5,890 nt of DNA from assembly GCA_947625955.1 (NCBI GenBank), contig CANQQH010000067.1, positions 1 to 5,890 of the forward strand, given 5' to 3'. The notes beneath the pieces were generated by a model that was not told where the DNA came from, made no database searches, and saw only the letters and a list, made by a program, of their open reading frames with translations. The number at the start of each line of letters is the position of its first letter. The stretch's first letter is position 1. The DNA is from an uncultured Clostridia bacterium (GTDB taxonomy: Bacteria; Bacillota; Clostridia; Christensenellales; UBA1242). Positions 1 through 5,359 of this stretch are shown here, one piece after another. Made by a program: the position numbers and the translations under genes.

Positions 1-1871
1 GTTGGCGTGTCGCCGCAGCAGGCGATAACGAGGTCGGGGTTAGAGGTGTTGTTCATTCCAGCCCATTTCCATTCGGAAACGCCCTTTGTGCAGTGCTTTA
101 TGGCCTCGTCCATGCTGAGCCACTGGAAGGATGGATGCTTGGATGCAACAATAACATTCACATAGTTTTTGGACTTTGCACAATGGTCATAGCAGGAGAT
201 GAGGCAGTTTGCGTCTGGTGGGAGATAGAGCCTCACAACATCCGCTTTCTTGTTGACAATATGGTCAAGCATTCCAGGGTCTTGGTGGGTGAAGCCGTTG
301 TGGTCTTGCTGCCAAACATTGCTGGTGAGAATTAGGTTGAGCGAAGAAATTGGCGCTCTCCAAGCAATCTCATTGCACATTTTGAGCCACTTCGCGTGTT
401 GCGCAACCATGCTATCAACAACGCGGATGAAGGCCTCATAGCTATTGAACATTCCGTGTCTGCCAGTCAAAAGATAGCCTTCGAGCATACCCTCGCAAAG
501 GTGCTCAGACAAATAGCTGTCCATGATTCGTCCGTTGTTTGACAGTTTGTCGTCAGTTGGCAAGATGGTGGAGTTGAAGTCGCGGCTTTCAACCTCAAAC
601 ACTTTGTGAAGGCGATTGCTCATTGCCTCGTCTGGGCTGAAAATCCTGTAATTTCGATTTCTGGCGTTGAGTTTGAACAGGTCGCGAATATAGGCGCTGA
701 GTTCAAGCATATCTTGCGCTTTGGCTGTGCCATGACCTTTGAATTTGACTTCGTAGTCTTGGATGTTTGGGGTGATGAGGTCTTTCAAAATAATGCCGCC
801 GTTGGCGTACTTTGAGGCGGTCAAACGCTTTTCACCTTTTGGAATGACCTCGGTTATATCGCTAAACAATTTGTAGTTCGCGTCAAAGAGTTCGTCGGGC
901 TTATAGCTTTTCAGCCAGTCTTCAAGCATGGCAATTTTCTCGTCGCTGTCAATCGCGAGCGGAATTTGATGCGCACGGAAAGTGCCCTCGATTTGTTTGC
1001 CGTCAACCATCTTTGGACCGGTCCAGCCTTTTGGTGTGCGCAAAACAATCATTGGCCACTTTATGTCTTTCACGCTCTTTGACTTGATTTTCATGATCTC
1101 TTCAATGCAGCTGTCCATTGCCTCAGCCATGATTTTGTGCATTTTCATTGGATCGTCGCCCTCAACGAAGTGTGGGTTATAGCCATAGCCAATCATCAGG
1201 CTTGCAAGGTCTCTTTGGCTCATACGCGAAAGAATGGTTGGGTTGTTGATCTTATAGCCGTTGAGGTGAAGCACAGGGAGAACCACGCCGTCGGTTTCTG
1301 GGTTTATGAACTTGTTTGCGTGCCAAGAAGTTGCCAATGGCCCGGTTTCAGCTTCGCCGTCACCAACGATTGCAACGGCAATGAGGTTTGGATTATCCAA
1401 AACGGCGCCGAAAGCGTGCGAAAGAACATAGCCAAGTTCGCCGCCTTCATGAATTGAACCGGGAGTCTCGGGAACGCAGTGCGAACCGATGCCGCCCGGG
1501 AAAGAGAATTGCTTAAAAAGATTCTTCATGCCGTCGTGAGTTTGCGAAATGTTCTTGTAAAGCTGGCTATACACTCCTTCAAGGTAGCTGTTGGCAACCA
1601 AAAAATTGCCGCCATGACCAGGTCCTGAGAGAAGAAGCATGTCGAGGTTATACTTTTGAATAACGCGGTTGCAGTGCGCATAAACAAAGTTTTGTCCGGG
1701 AACGGTTCCCCAGTGACCAACGAGTTTTTGCTTGATGTCCGCTTGGCAAAGCTTGTGGTCGCGAAGAAGAGGGTTGTCGCGAAGGTAGAGCTGGGCGGCG
1801 GAAAGATAGTTCGCTGCCCTGAAATATCTGTTGAGTTTTTCAAAATACTCTTTTGATGAATAATTGTCCAT
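1..1871 (-). CDS. xfp: Phosphoketolase (D-xylulose-5-phosphate/D-fructose-6-phosphate), 3' end outside window
   Basis: This thiamine-diphosphate enzyme splits xylulose-5-P and/or fructose-6-P with phosphate into acetyl-phosphate plus glyceraldehyde-3-P or erythrose-4-P; it is a cytosolic step of the phosphoketolase pathway. The minus-strand frame is open without a stop for 623 codons and leaves the window at the left edge; family members are about 800 residues, so roughly a fifth is missing at the C-terminus. Visible family motifs in order are GHWGT (res. 52-56), SGPGHGG (82-88), PETPGSIHEGGELGY (134-148) and the ThDP motif GDGEAETGP (170-178), followed by NGYKINNPT; histidines 53, 86 and 141 correspond to conserved active-site residues of the family. 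The start is fixed by AAAGGAG (1878-1884) six bases upstream of the ATG. It is divergent from the ExoIII gene. Family assignment is firm; the choice between single and dual substrate is not readable here. Confidence 0.96.
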   Translation of the reverse strand, partial: MDNYSSKEYFEKLNRYFRAANYLSAAQLYLRDNPLLRDHKLCQADIKQKLVGHWGTVPGQNFVYAHCNRVIQKYNLDMLLLSGPGHGGNFLVANSYLEGVYSQLYKNISQTHDGMKNLFKQFSFPGGIGSHCVPETPGSIHEGGELGYVLSHAFGAVLDNPNLIAVAIVGDGEAETGPLATSWHANKFINPETDGVVLPVLHLNGYKINNPTILSRMSQRDLASLMIGYGYNPHFVEGDDPMKMHKIMAEAMDSCIEEIMKIKSKSVKDIKWPMIVLRTPKGWTGPKMVDGKQIEGTFRAHQIPLAIDSDEKIAMLEDWLKSYKPDELFDANYKLFSDITEVIPKGEKRLTASKYANGGIILKDLITPNIQDYEVKFKGHGTAKAQDMLELSAYIRDLFKLNARNRNYRIFSPDEAMSNRLHKVFEVESRDFNSTILPTDDKLSNNGRIMDSYLSEHLCEGMLEGYLLTGRHGMFNSYEAFIRVVDSMVAQHAKWLKMCNEIAWRAPISSLNLILTSNVWQQDHNGFTHQDPGMLDHIVNKKADVVRLYLPPDANCLISCYDHCAKSKNYVNVIVASKHPSFQWLSMDEAIKHCTKGVSEWKWAGMNNTSNPDLVIACCGDTP

Positions 1872-1889
1872 ATGAAACTCCTTTCATAT
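1870..1889 (-). promoter_or_regulatory. Perfect 8-bp palindrome enclosing the phosphoketolase ribosome-binding site
   Basis: The sequence ATATGAAA-CTCC-TTTCATAT is a perfect inverted repeat with 8-bp arms and a 4-nt centre. On the gene's strand the centre is GGAG, the core of the ribosome-binding site, and the downstream arm runs into the start codon. If transcription starts about 7 nt after the predicted -10, only part of the upstream arm is in the mRNA, so a DNA operator over the -10 edge, start site and RBS fits better than an RNA hairpin. The dyad is seen directly; the regulatory role is inference. Confidence 0.5.
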
Positions 1890-1918
1890 AGTATAGCATT
1901 TTCGATTGGAAATAATAA
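1890..1918 (-). promoter_or_regulatory. Predicted sigma-A promoter of the phosphoketolase gene
   Basis: On the minus strand TATACT (1890-1895) is preceded by TGC, an extended -10. With a 17-bp spacer the -35 would be TTATTA (1913-1918), a poor match that the extended -10 may offset. The predicted start near 1883 leaves a very short leader of about 12 nt that begins in or next to the ribosome site. Confidence 0.5.
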
Positions 1919-1928
1919 AATAAAATTA

Positions 1929-1957
1929 GTGACATTTTCCACTTTTTATGTTATATT
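1929..1957 (+). promoter_or_regulatory. Predicted sigma-A promoter of the ExoIII gene (leaderless)
   Basis: GTGACA (1929-1934, five of six to TTGACA), a 17-bp spacer, and TATATT (1952-1957, five of six) preceded by TGT make a strong extended -10 promoter. The +1 expected 7 nt after the -10 is 1964, the A of the ATG. Its -35 lies only 10 bp from the -35 proposed for the divergent phosphoketolase promoter. Confidence 0.7.
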
Positions 1958-1963
1958 TTTTAT

Positions 1964-2761
1964 ATGAAAATTGTGAGTTATAACATAAACGGAATAAGGG
2001 CGAGCATGAGGGCTGGGCTCAAAGACTACATTGAAAGACAAGACGCCGATATATTGTGTTTTCAGGAAGTGAGGTGCGACGAGGCTCTCACCAAAGAAAT
2101 ACTCTTTGGCAGCGAGCAAACGAACATGTTTTTTGCGGCTGAAAACTTCATGGATAGATATCACGCAACATATAATTGCGGCGAAGTAAAGGGCTACTCA
2201 GGAACGCTCATTCTGTCAAAGACCAAGCCGGACAAGGTTTTTCGCGATATGGGAGAGTTTTGGAAAGATAATGAGGGCAGAACAACAACTATCGTTATTG
2301 GCAAAACGGCTGTTGTTAATGCCTATATTCCAAATGGCAATTCGCGCCTTGATTTCAAACTTGACTATTTTGAGGCATTGACACGCTATGTGACGCATCT
2401 CAAAGAGACCTATTCGGTTATATTGGTTGGAGATTTTAATATCGCGCATAATGAAATAGATTTGACCAACCCAAAGGAATGCTCAAACAAGTCAGTTTTC
2501 TTGCCTGTTGAAAGAAGGGCACTAGGCAAACTTTTGTCTTGCGGATTTATTGACGCTTTCCGCTTCCTTCATCCAAACGAGAGAAAGTATAGTTGGAGAA
2601 GTTATAGAACAGCTTCGGGCGGCGGCGGAATGAACGGCTGGATGTATCGAATGGACTATGTTATTGTTTCAAAAGACCTTGAATCCAAGCTGACCAGCTG
2701 CGATATTGAAGATGTGAACTACTCAGACCACCTGCCAGTGGTGGCGGAAATCGAGCTTTAA
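1964..2761 (+). CDS. xthA: Exodeoxyribonuclease III / class II AP endonuclease
   Basis: This enzyme of the endonuclease/exonuclease/phosphatase fold cuts DNA 5' of abasic sites and trims 3' blocking groups during base excision repair in the cytoplasm. The 265-residue product has the full set of family motifs: YNINGIRA at the N-terminus (metal-site Asn7), CFQEVR (metal-ligand Glu35), NAYIPNG (catalytic Tyr), VGDFNIAHNEIDL (Asp/Asn pair), YRMDYVIVS and the terminal SDHLPVV (catalytic Asp-His). Length is normal for the family. The ATG at 1964 is the canonical start (MKIVSYNING) and is supported by the promoter position, but no Shine-Dalgarno sequence precedes it; the 15 bases upstream are almost all A/T. 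The stop is TAA and the promoter of rlmH begins 5 bp later. Residues and family are directly visible; leaderless translation is inferred. Confidence 0.96.
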   Translation: MKIVSYNINGIRASMRAGLKDYIERQDADILCFQEVRCDEALTKEILFGSEQTNMFFAAENFMDRYHATYNCGEVKGYSGTLILSKTKPDKVFRDMGEFWKDNEGRTTTIVIGKTAVVNAYIPNGNSRLDFKLDYFEALTRYVTHLKETYSVILVGDFNIAHNEIDLTNPKECSNKSVFLPVERRALGKLLSCGFIDAFRFLHPNERKYSWRSYRTASGGGGMNGWMYRMDYVIVSKDLESKLTSCDIEDVNYSDHLPVVAEIEL

Positions 2762-2765
2762 CATA

Positions 2766-2794
2766 TTTACTTGGCAATATGAACATGGTATAAT
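2766..2794 (+). promoter_or_regulatory. Predicted sigma-A promoter of rlmH
   Basis: TTTACT (2766-2771), a 17-bp spacer and a consensus TATAAT (2789-2794) preceded by TGG form an extended -10 promoter. Transcription should start near 2801, giving a leader of about 50 nt. No terminator is visible after the ExoIII gene, so some readthrough from xthA is also possible. Confidence 0.7.
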
Positions 2795-2802
2795 ATTCCC
2801 AC

Positions 2803-2840
2803 AAGGAGAAAAATAATAACTCAATGCGAGGTTGAAAAGG
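2803..2840 (+). promoter_or_regulatory. rlmH leader with two ribosome-site-like motifs
   Basis: A strong AAGGAG (2803-2808) lies 42 nt before the rlmH ATG, too far to serve it. A three-codon frame, ATG CGA GGT TGA (2824-2835), follows it at 15 nt. The likely rlmH site is the weaker AAAAGG (2835-2840), ten bases before the ATG at 2851. An in-frame TGA at 2833 rules out any upstream rlmH start. Confidence 0.35.
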
Positions 2841-2850
2841 TTGCGGTCTC

Positions 2851-3312
2851 ATGATAAAGATAAATGTTATTTGCGTTGGCTCAATAAAGGAAAAGTTCTA
2901 TAAAGAGGCGATTGAGGAATATTCAAAGCGGCTATCGCGATTTTGCAGCTTGAAAATAGTTGAGGTTGAGGAAGAGTCTAGCCAAAAATCCACAGAGAAA
3001 AAAATCGAGATTGAAAGCAAGCGGCTGAGCGAAAACATCAAGGGCTATTCAATTTTGCTCGATAGAGAGGGAGATATGGTCAGCAGCGAAAAACTTGCCA
3101 AACTTATCGATAATGTTTCCAGCCTTGGTCAAGGCGAAGTGAGCCTTATTATTGGTGGGTCAAACGGTGTGAATCAGGAACTAAAAAAGCAAGTGAGCAA
3201 GGTGATTTCGTTTGGGCAAATAACCTTTCCGCATCAGCTTTTCAGGGTTGTTTTGCTTGAACAGGTTTATAGGGCGTTTTCAATAAACGCAAACACACCA
3301 TATCATAAATAA
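2851..3312 (+). CDS. rlmH: 23S rRNA (pseudouridine1915-N3)-methyltransferase RlmH
   Basis: RlmH (formerly YbeA, OrfX in staphylococci) is a SPOUT-class, SAM-dependent enzyme that methylates pseudouridine 1915 in helix 69 of 23S rRNA on assembled 70S ribosomes. The 153-residue product has the usual length and landmarks: N-terminal INVICVGSIKEKFY (res. 4-17), AIEEYSKRLSRF (20-31), LDREG (70-74), the SAM-pocket loop IIGGSNG (100-106), and the invariant C-terminus LLEQVYRAFSIN...PYHK. It has its own promoter and is followed 14 bp after the stop by a hairpin terminator, so it looks monocistronic. The 3' end (TATCATAAATAA) is the segment that carries the SCC integration site in staphylococci, but no integration is seen here. 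Confidence 0.97.
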   Translation: MIKINVICVGSIKEKFYKEAIEEYSKRLSRFCSLKIVEVEEESSQKSTEKKIEIESKRLSENIKGYSILLDREGDMVSSEKLAKLIDNVSSLGQGEVSLIIGGSNGVNQELKKQVSKVISFGQITFPHQLFRVVLLEQVYRAFSINANTPYHK

Positions 3313-3326
3313 AATTTATAAAAGTG

Positions 3327-3350
3327 GGGAGCGGTTTGCTCTCTTTTTTT
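3327..3350 (+). terminator. Rho-independent terminator after rlmH
   Basis: GGGAGC (3327-3332) pairs with GCTCTC (3338-3343), six pairs including one G-U, around a GGTTT loop, and is followed by seven T. It begins 14 bp after the rlmH stop. Confidence 0.85.
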
Positions 3351-3387
3351 GTTTTGCACAATTTGTTGGGTGTGAACAATAAAACTG

Positions 3388-3401
3388 CACAACATATTGT
3401 G
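3388..3401 (+). promoter_or_regulatory. CACAA-CATA-TTGTG dyad upstream of the SHOCT membrane protein
   Basis: A perfect 5-bp inverted repeat with a 4-nt centre lies about 130 bp before the probable start of the membrane protein gene. Its right arm overlaps a weak possible -35 (TTGTGT, 3397-3402) set 17 bp from TACAAA (3420-3425). The motif TGCACAA occurs at 3386-3392 and also at 3355-3361. It could be a repressor site or chance; no promoter between 3351 and 3517 is convincing. Confidence 0.25.
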
Positions 3402-3517
3402 TGTTATGCGAGACATAAATACAAAATATTCAGCCGAAAATACATTTGTGGATGCGACAAAATATGACAAAATTTTGCCGTATAAAAAGCCGCCGACAAA
3501 AAGAAACTAAGAGTAAA

Positions 3518-3523
3518 AAGGAG
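3518..3523 (+). promoter_or_regulatory. Ribosome-binding site that selects the GTG start at 3533
   Basis: AAGGAG lies 9 bases before GTG 3533 and directly abuts the in-frame ATG 3524, which is too close to be used. Upstream in-frame ATGs (3446, 3452, 3464) have no recognisable ribosome site. This favours GTG 3533. Confidence 0.7.
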
Positions 3524-3532
3524 ATGGGACCC

Positions 3533-4363
3533 GTGAAGAGGCTAAAAAAAGATAAGGTAAAAAGGGGCAGAATAATTCTGTCGGCGGTTTTAACAATGAT
3601 AACCTCGCTGATTTCACTTGGCTTTGGGGCGTATCTTGGCTATGTTACACTCAATGTTAACTATATAACAATTGGAACTATGACCCCGGCTGTTGGTGGG
3701 CTTTTGGTGTGCGCTGGATTTTTTATATTTTTCGGGTGCGTTGGAGGGGTTATATCTCTCAAAGAAATATTCATTTCATCACGCAATGAGGAAAAGTTCT
3801 CGGCGTATAAGCCGGCCCTTATTTCTGCGATGGTTTATTATGTTGTGATTGCTATTATTAGCGTTGTTGGAATTGTTGTTGCCCTTATTAGTTTTCTTCC
3901 ATCGAACTTCACTTGGTCCATAACCGGGCTTGCGATTGTGACGCTATTGCTTTGCGCGGGCTCGTTCTATCTTGTTTTGAAAGAGATGAAGGAACACAAG
4001 AAAAAATCTAGCGAGAAAAAGCAAGAGAATCAAAACGAGTTTGCAAACCTTAACCTCTCAGCAAAGGACATTCACGAGTTTTCAAACGCGAGTTCGACTG
4101 AGCCATTTTTGCCAAATACAACAAATGTGAGCGAGGATTCTCAAAAGTCAAATGACAAGAGCAAAGCCATTTCTAGCAAAGATGATGACGATATTTTTTC
4201 GAAGCAGCAACTTTACAAAAAGTATATGGAAAATAGACAAGTAGAGAAAGAAATTGACTTCGTTTCACTCGCTGAAAAACTTATGCAACTTGAAGAACTG
4301 AAAAAGGCGGGGCTTATCAATGAGCAGGAATACCAAACGCTGAAAGCAAGATGTATTAACTAA
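3533..4363 (+). CDS. Four-helix membrane protein with C-terminal SHOCT-like domain
   Basis: The function is unknown and I do not recognise a named family for the membrane part. From the GTG at 3533 the product is 276 residues: a short, very basic N-terminus (VKRLKKDKVKRGR), four hydrophobic segments at about res. 14-38, 52-76, 95-122 and 128-149, then a long hydrophilic Lys/Glu/Ser-rich linker (about 150-240), and a final 35 residues resembling the SHOCT module (LAEKLMQLEELKKAGLINEQEY), a short C-terminal helix pair often attached to membrane proteins. Basic residues before helix 1 and after helix 4 suggest that both ends are cytoplasmic. The in-frame ATG at 3446 would add 29 residues but lacks a ribosome site. 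No terminator follows; the mscL promoter begins 23 bp after the stop. A role in envelope stress or protein anchoring is only a guess. Confidence 0.8.
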   Translation: MKRLKKDKVKRGRIILSAVLTMITSLISLGFGAYLGYVTLNVNYITIGTMTPAVGGLLVCAGFFIFFGCVGGVISLKEIFISSRNEEKFSAYKPALISAMVYYVVIAIISVVGIVVALISFLPSNFTWSITGLAIVTLLLCAGSFYLVLKEMKEHKKKSSEKKQENQNEFANLNLSAKDIHEFSNASSTEPFLPNTTNVSEDSQKSNDKSKAISSKDDDDIFSKQQLYKKYMENRQVEKEIDFVSLAEKLMQLEELKKAGLINEQEYQTLKARCIN

Positions 4364-4386
4364 AAATGATTTTTTTCTCAAAATAA

Positions 4387-4415
4387 TTGCATGCGGCAAT
4401 TTTATCTGCTATAAT
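4387..4415 (+). promoter_or_regulatory. Predicted sigma-A promoter of mscL
   Basis: TTGCAT (4387-4392), a 17-bp spacer and a consensus TATAAT (4410-4415) preceded by TGC form the best promoter in the window. The expected start is near 4422, leaving a leader of about 27 nt that carries AGAGG (4435-4439), 9 bases before the ATG. Confidence 0.8.
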
Positions 4416-4448
4416 CTCAGTTAGAAACTTGAAAAGAGGGATAGACAG

Positions 4449-5033
4449 ATGAGAAAATTTTTCAAAGAATTCAAAGAATTCATTAGTCGCGGCAATATTC
4501 TCGACATGGCTGTCGGCGTTATCATTGGTAATGCCTTTGGTAAAATTGTAACCAGCCTTGTTAACGATATTATCATGCCGCTTATCACTTGGGCTTTTGG
4601 TGCAAATAGCCTTGCAGAGCTTTCTGTTGTTTTGAAATGGGGCGACGGACTCGACGAACTCGGCAATGTTGCAAAAGTTCCAACCCTAACATGGAACTAT
4701 GGTAACTTCATTCAAAGCATCATTGACTTCTTGATCGTTGCATTCTGCATCTTCCTTGTTATCAAACTCATCATGAAGAGCAAACAAATCGCTCAAAATG
4801 CAAAGGAAAGAGCCGCTCAAGGCAAGCCAACCAAAGAGCAAAAAGAGATTTTGAAAAAGCGCGGAGTTGACCTAAAAGACAAAGCTGCTGTGAAGATTGC
4901 TCTTGAAACTTTGGCAAAAGAGGAAGAAGAGAAGAGACTTCAAGAAGAAGCTGCAAAGCCAAAAGAAGAAACAGAAGCAGATGTTTTGAAGGAAATTCGT
5001 GAACTTCTTAAAAAGCAAATCGAGAAAAACTAG
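4449..5033 (+). CDS. mscL: Large-conductance mechanosensitive channel MscL, long C-terminal form
   Basis: MscL is a homopentameric inner-membrane channel that opens under membrane tension and releases solutes during hypo-osmotic shock. The N-terminus shows the amphipathic S1 helix (FFKEFKEFISRGN) and then the highly conserved TM1 segment (LDMAVGVIIGNAFGKIV...DIIMPL, res. 18-45); a periplasmic loop with the segment LTWNYGNFI leads into TM2 (about 84-109). The typical MscL ending is recognisable at the C-terminus (EADVLKEIRELLKKQ). Between TM2 and this helix lie about 65 very charged, Lys/Glu-rich residues, so the protein is 194 residues compared with 136 in E. coli. This tail probably lengthens the cytoplasmic helical bundle. 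The gene has its own promoter, a fair ribosome site and a terminator, so it is likely a single-gene unit. The family call is firm; the effect of the tail is inferred. Confidence 0.96.
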   Translation: MRKFFKEFKEFISRGNILDMAVGVIIGNAFGKIVTSLVNDIIMPLITWAFGANSLAELSVVLKWGDGLDELGNVAKVPTLTWNYGNFIQSIIDFLIVAFCIFLVIKLIMKSKQIAQNAKERAAQGKPTKEQKEILKKRGVDLKDKAAVKIALETLAKEEEEKRLQEEAAKPKEETEADVLKEIRELLKKQIEKN

Positions 5034-5047
5034 TTCCTAGCGGATAG

Positions 5048-5072
5048 AGGAAGCCTAAATTGGCTTCCTTTT
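5048..5072 (+). terminator. Rho-independent terminator after mscL
   Basis: AGGAAGCC (5048-5055) pairs perfectly with GGCTTCCT (5062-5069) around TAAATT, with T-rich sequence following. It starts 15 bp after the mscL stop. Confidence 0.85.
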
Positions 5073-5090
5073 ATCTTGTTTTTATTTTTG

Positions 5091-5104
5091 ATTTGGCGCC
5101 AAAT
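5091..5104 (+). promoter_or_regulatory. Perfect 14-bp palindrome ATTTGGCGCCAAAT
   Basis: A perfect, uninterrupted palindrome lies in the noncoding stretch between the mscL terminator and the tRNA promoter, about 77 bp upstream of the tRNA -35. The rest of this stretch (5073-5180) holds only weak repeats such as CTCAA-N6-TTGAG (5138-5153). It resembles a dimeric repressor site, but I cannot assign a regulator. Confidence 0.3.
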
Positions 5105-5180
5105 TCGTGCGGCGTTGAACCTCGCGAAAATTCAAAACTCAACACTTTTTGAGAAAAATAGATTTTTTGGCTCAAATGAC

Positions 5181-5208
5181 TTGATTTTTTTTATTTTATG
5201 TGTATAAT
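5181..5208 (+). promoter_or_regulatory. Predicted promoter of the tRNA-Lys unit
   Basis: TTGATT (5181-5186), a 16-bp spacer and a consensus TATAAT (5203-5208) place transcription start near 5215, seven bases before the first tRNA. I see no convincing separate promoter between the two tRNA copies, so the intact copy probably depends on this one and is read through the broken copy. Confidence 0.7.
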
Positions 5209-5221
5209 ATTTTTTGTTTGT

Positions 5222-5333
5222 GGGTCATTAGCTCAGCTGGCAGAGCACCTGACTCTTAATCAGGGTGTCCGAGGCTTTACCCCACCAATCTACGATTGTC
5301 GGGGACCCCTATCTCACCCCCGATGACCCACCA
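5222..5333 (+). pseudogene. tRNA-Lys(CTT) copy interrupted in the T-arm
   Basis: Bases 5222-5271 are identical to the first 50 nt of the intact tRNA at 5386-5461: acceptor 5' strand GGGTCAT, D-arm, anticodon stem-loop with CTT, and variable loop. The last 18 nt (5316-5333, ACCCCCGATGACCCACCA) are also identical, including the acceptor 3' strand and encoded CCA. The 8 nt between them in the intact copy (GGGTTCGA, T-stem and T-loop) are replaced by 44 nt (5272-5315). The 7-bp acceptor stem could still pair, but the canonical T-arm is gone, so charging and elongation function are unlikely. The copy is promoter-proximal and should be transcribed. Self-splicing introns known in bacterial tRNAs are far longer and sit in the anticodon loop, so this looks like a rearranged pseudogene or integration scar, though a sequence assembly fault is not excluded. 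Confidence 0.75.
5280..5304 (+). repeat. Hairpin inside the tRNA interruption
   Basis: CCCC (5280-5283) pairs with GGGG (5301-5304) and CAATC (5286-5290) with GATTG (5294-5298), separated by a 2x2 internal mismatch and closed by a TAC loop. It fills more than half of the 44-nt insertion. Confidence 0.5.
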
Positions 5334-5343
5334 AACATTGATA

Positions 5344-5359
5344 CGGGGGTTCGAACCCC
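5344..5359 (-). repeat. Inverted copy of the tRNA-Lys T-arm in the inter-tRNA spacer
   Basis: The minus strand of 5344-5359 reads GGGGTTCGAACCCCCG, identical over 16 nt to the T-arm of the intact tRNA (5435-5450 region), and it includes the 8 nt missing from the broken copy. It starts 11 nt after the CCA of the broken copy. Because the core is palindromic, 14 nt also match in direct orientation. No acceptor or anticodon arm accompanies it on either strand, so it is not a tRNA itself. Confidence 0.6.

Noticed and set aside
93..1856. Several plus-strand open frames of 60-106 codons (for example 93-335, 606-815, 1137-1457, 1656-1856)
   Set aside because: They lie opposite the continuous phosphoketolase frame, have no ribosome sites and encode no recognisable protein.
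1526..1942. Minus-strand 138-codon frame overlapping the start of the phosphoketolase gene
   Set aside because: It is out of frame with the clearly conserved phosphoketolase product, has no good ribosome site, and its sequence resembles no protein family.
3290..3312. SCC-type integration at the 3' end of rlmH
   Set aside because: The end sequence resembles the staphylococcal site because it encodes the conserved PYHK end, but no direct repeat, recombinase or foreign segment follows; an ordinary terminator does.
3446..3532. ATG 3446 as the start of the SHOCT membrane protein
   Set aside because: It has no ribosome site, and the added 29 residues look like translated leader; AAGGAG nine bases before GTG 3533 is better.
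4421..4962. Minus-strand frames inside mscL
   Set aside because: They are antisense shadows of a strongly conserved channel gene and have no promoter or ribosome site.
5272..5315. Group I intron in the tRNA
   Set aside because: 44 nt is far too short for a self-splicing intron, and the position is the T-arm, not the anticodon loop.
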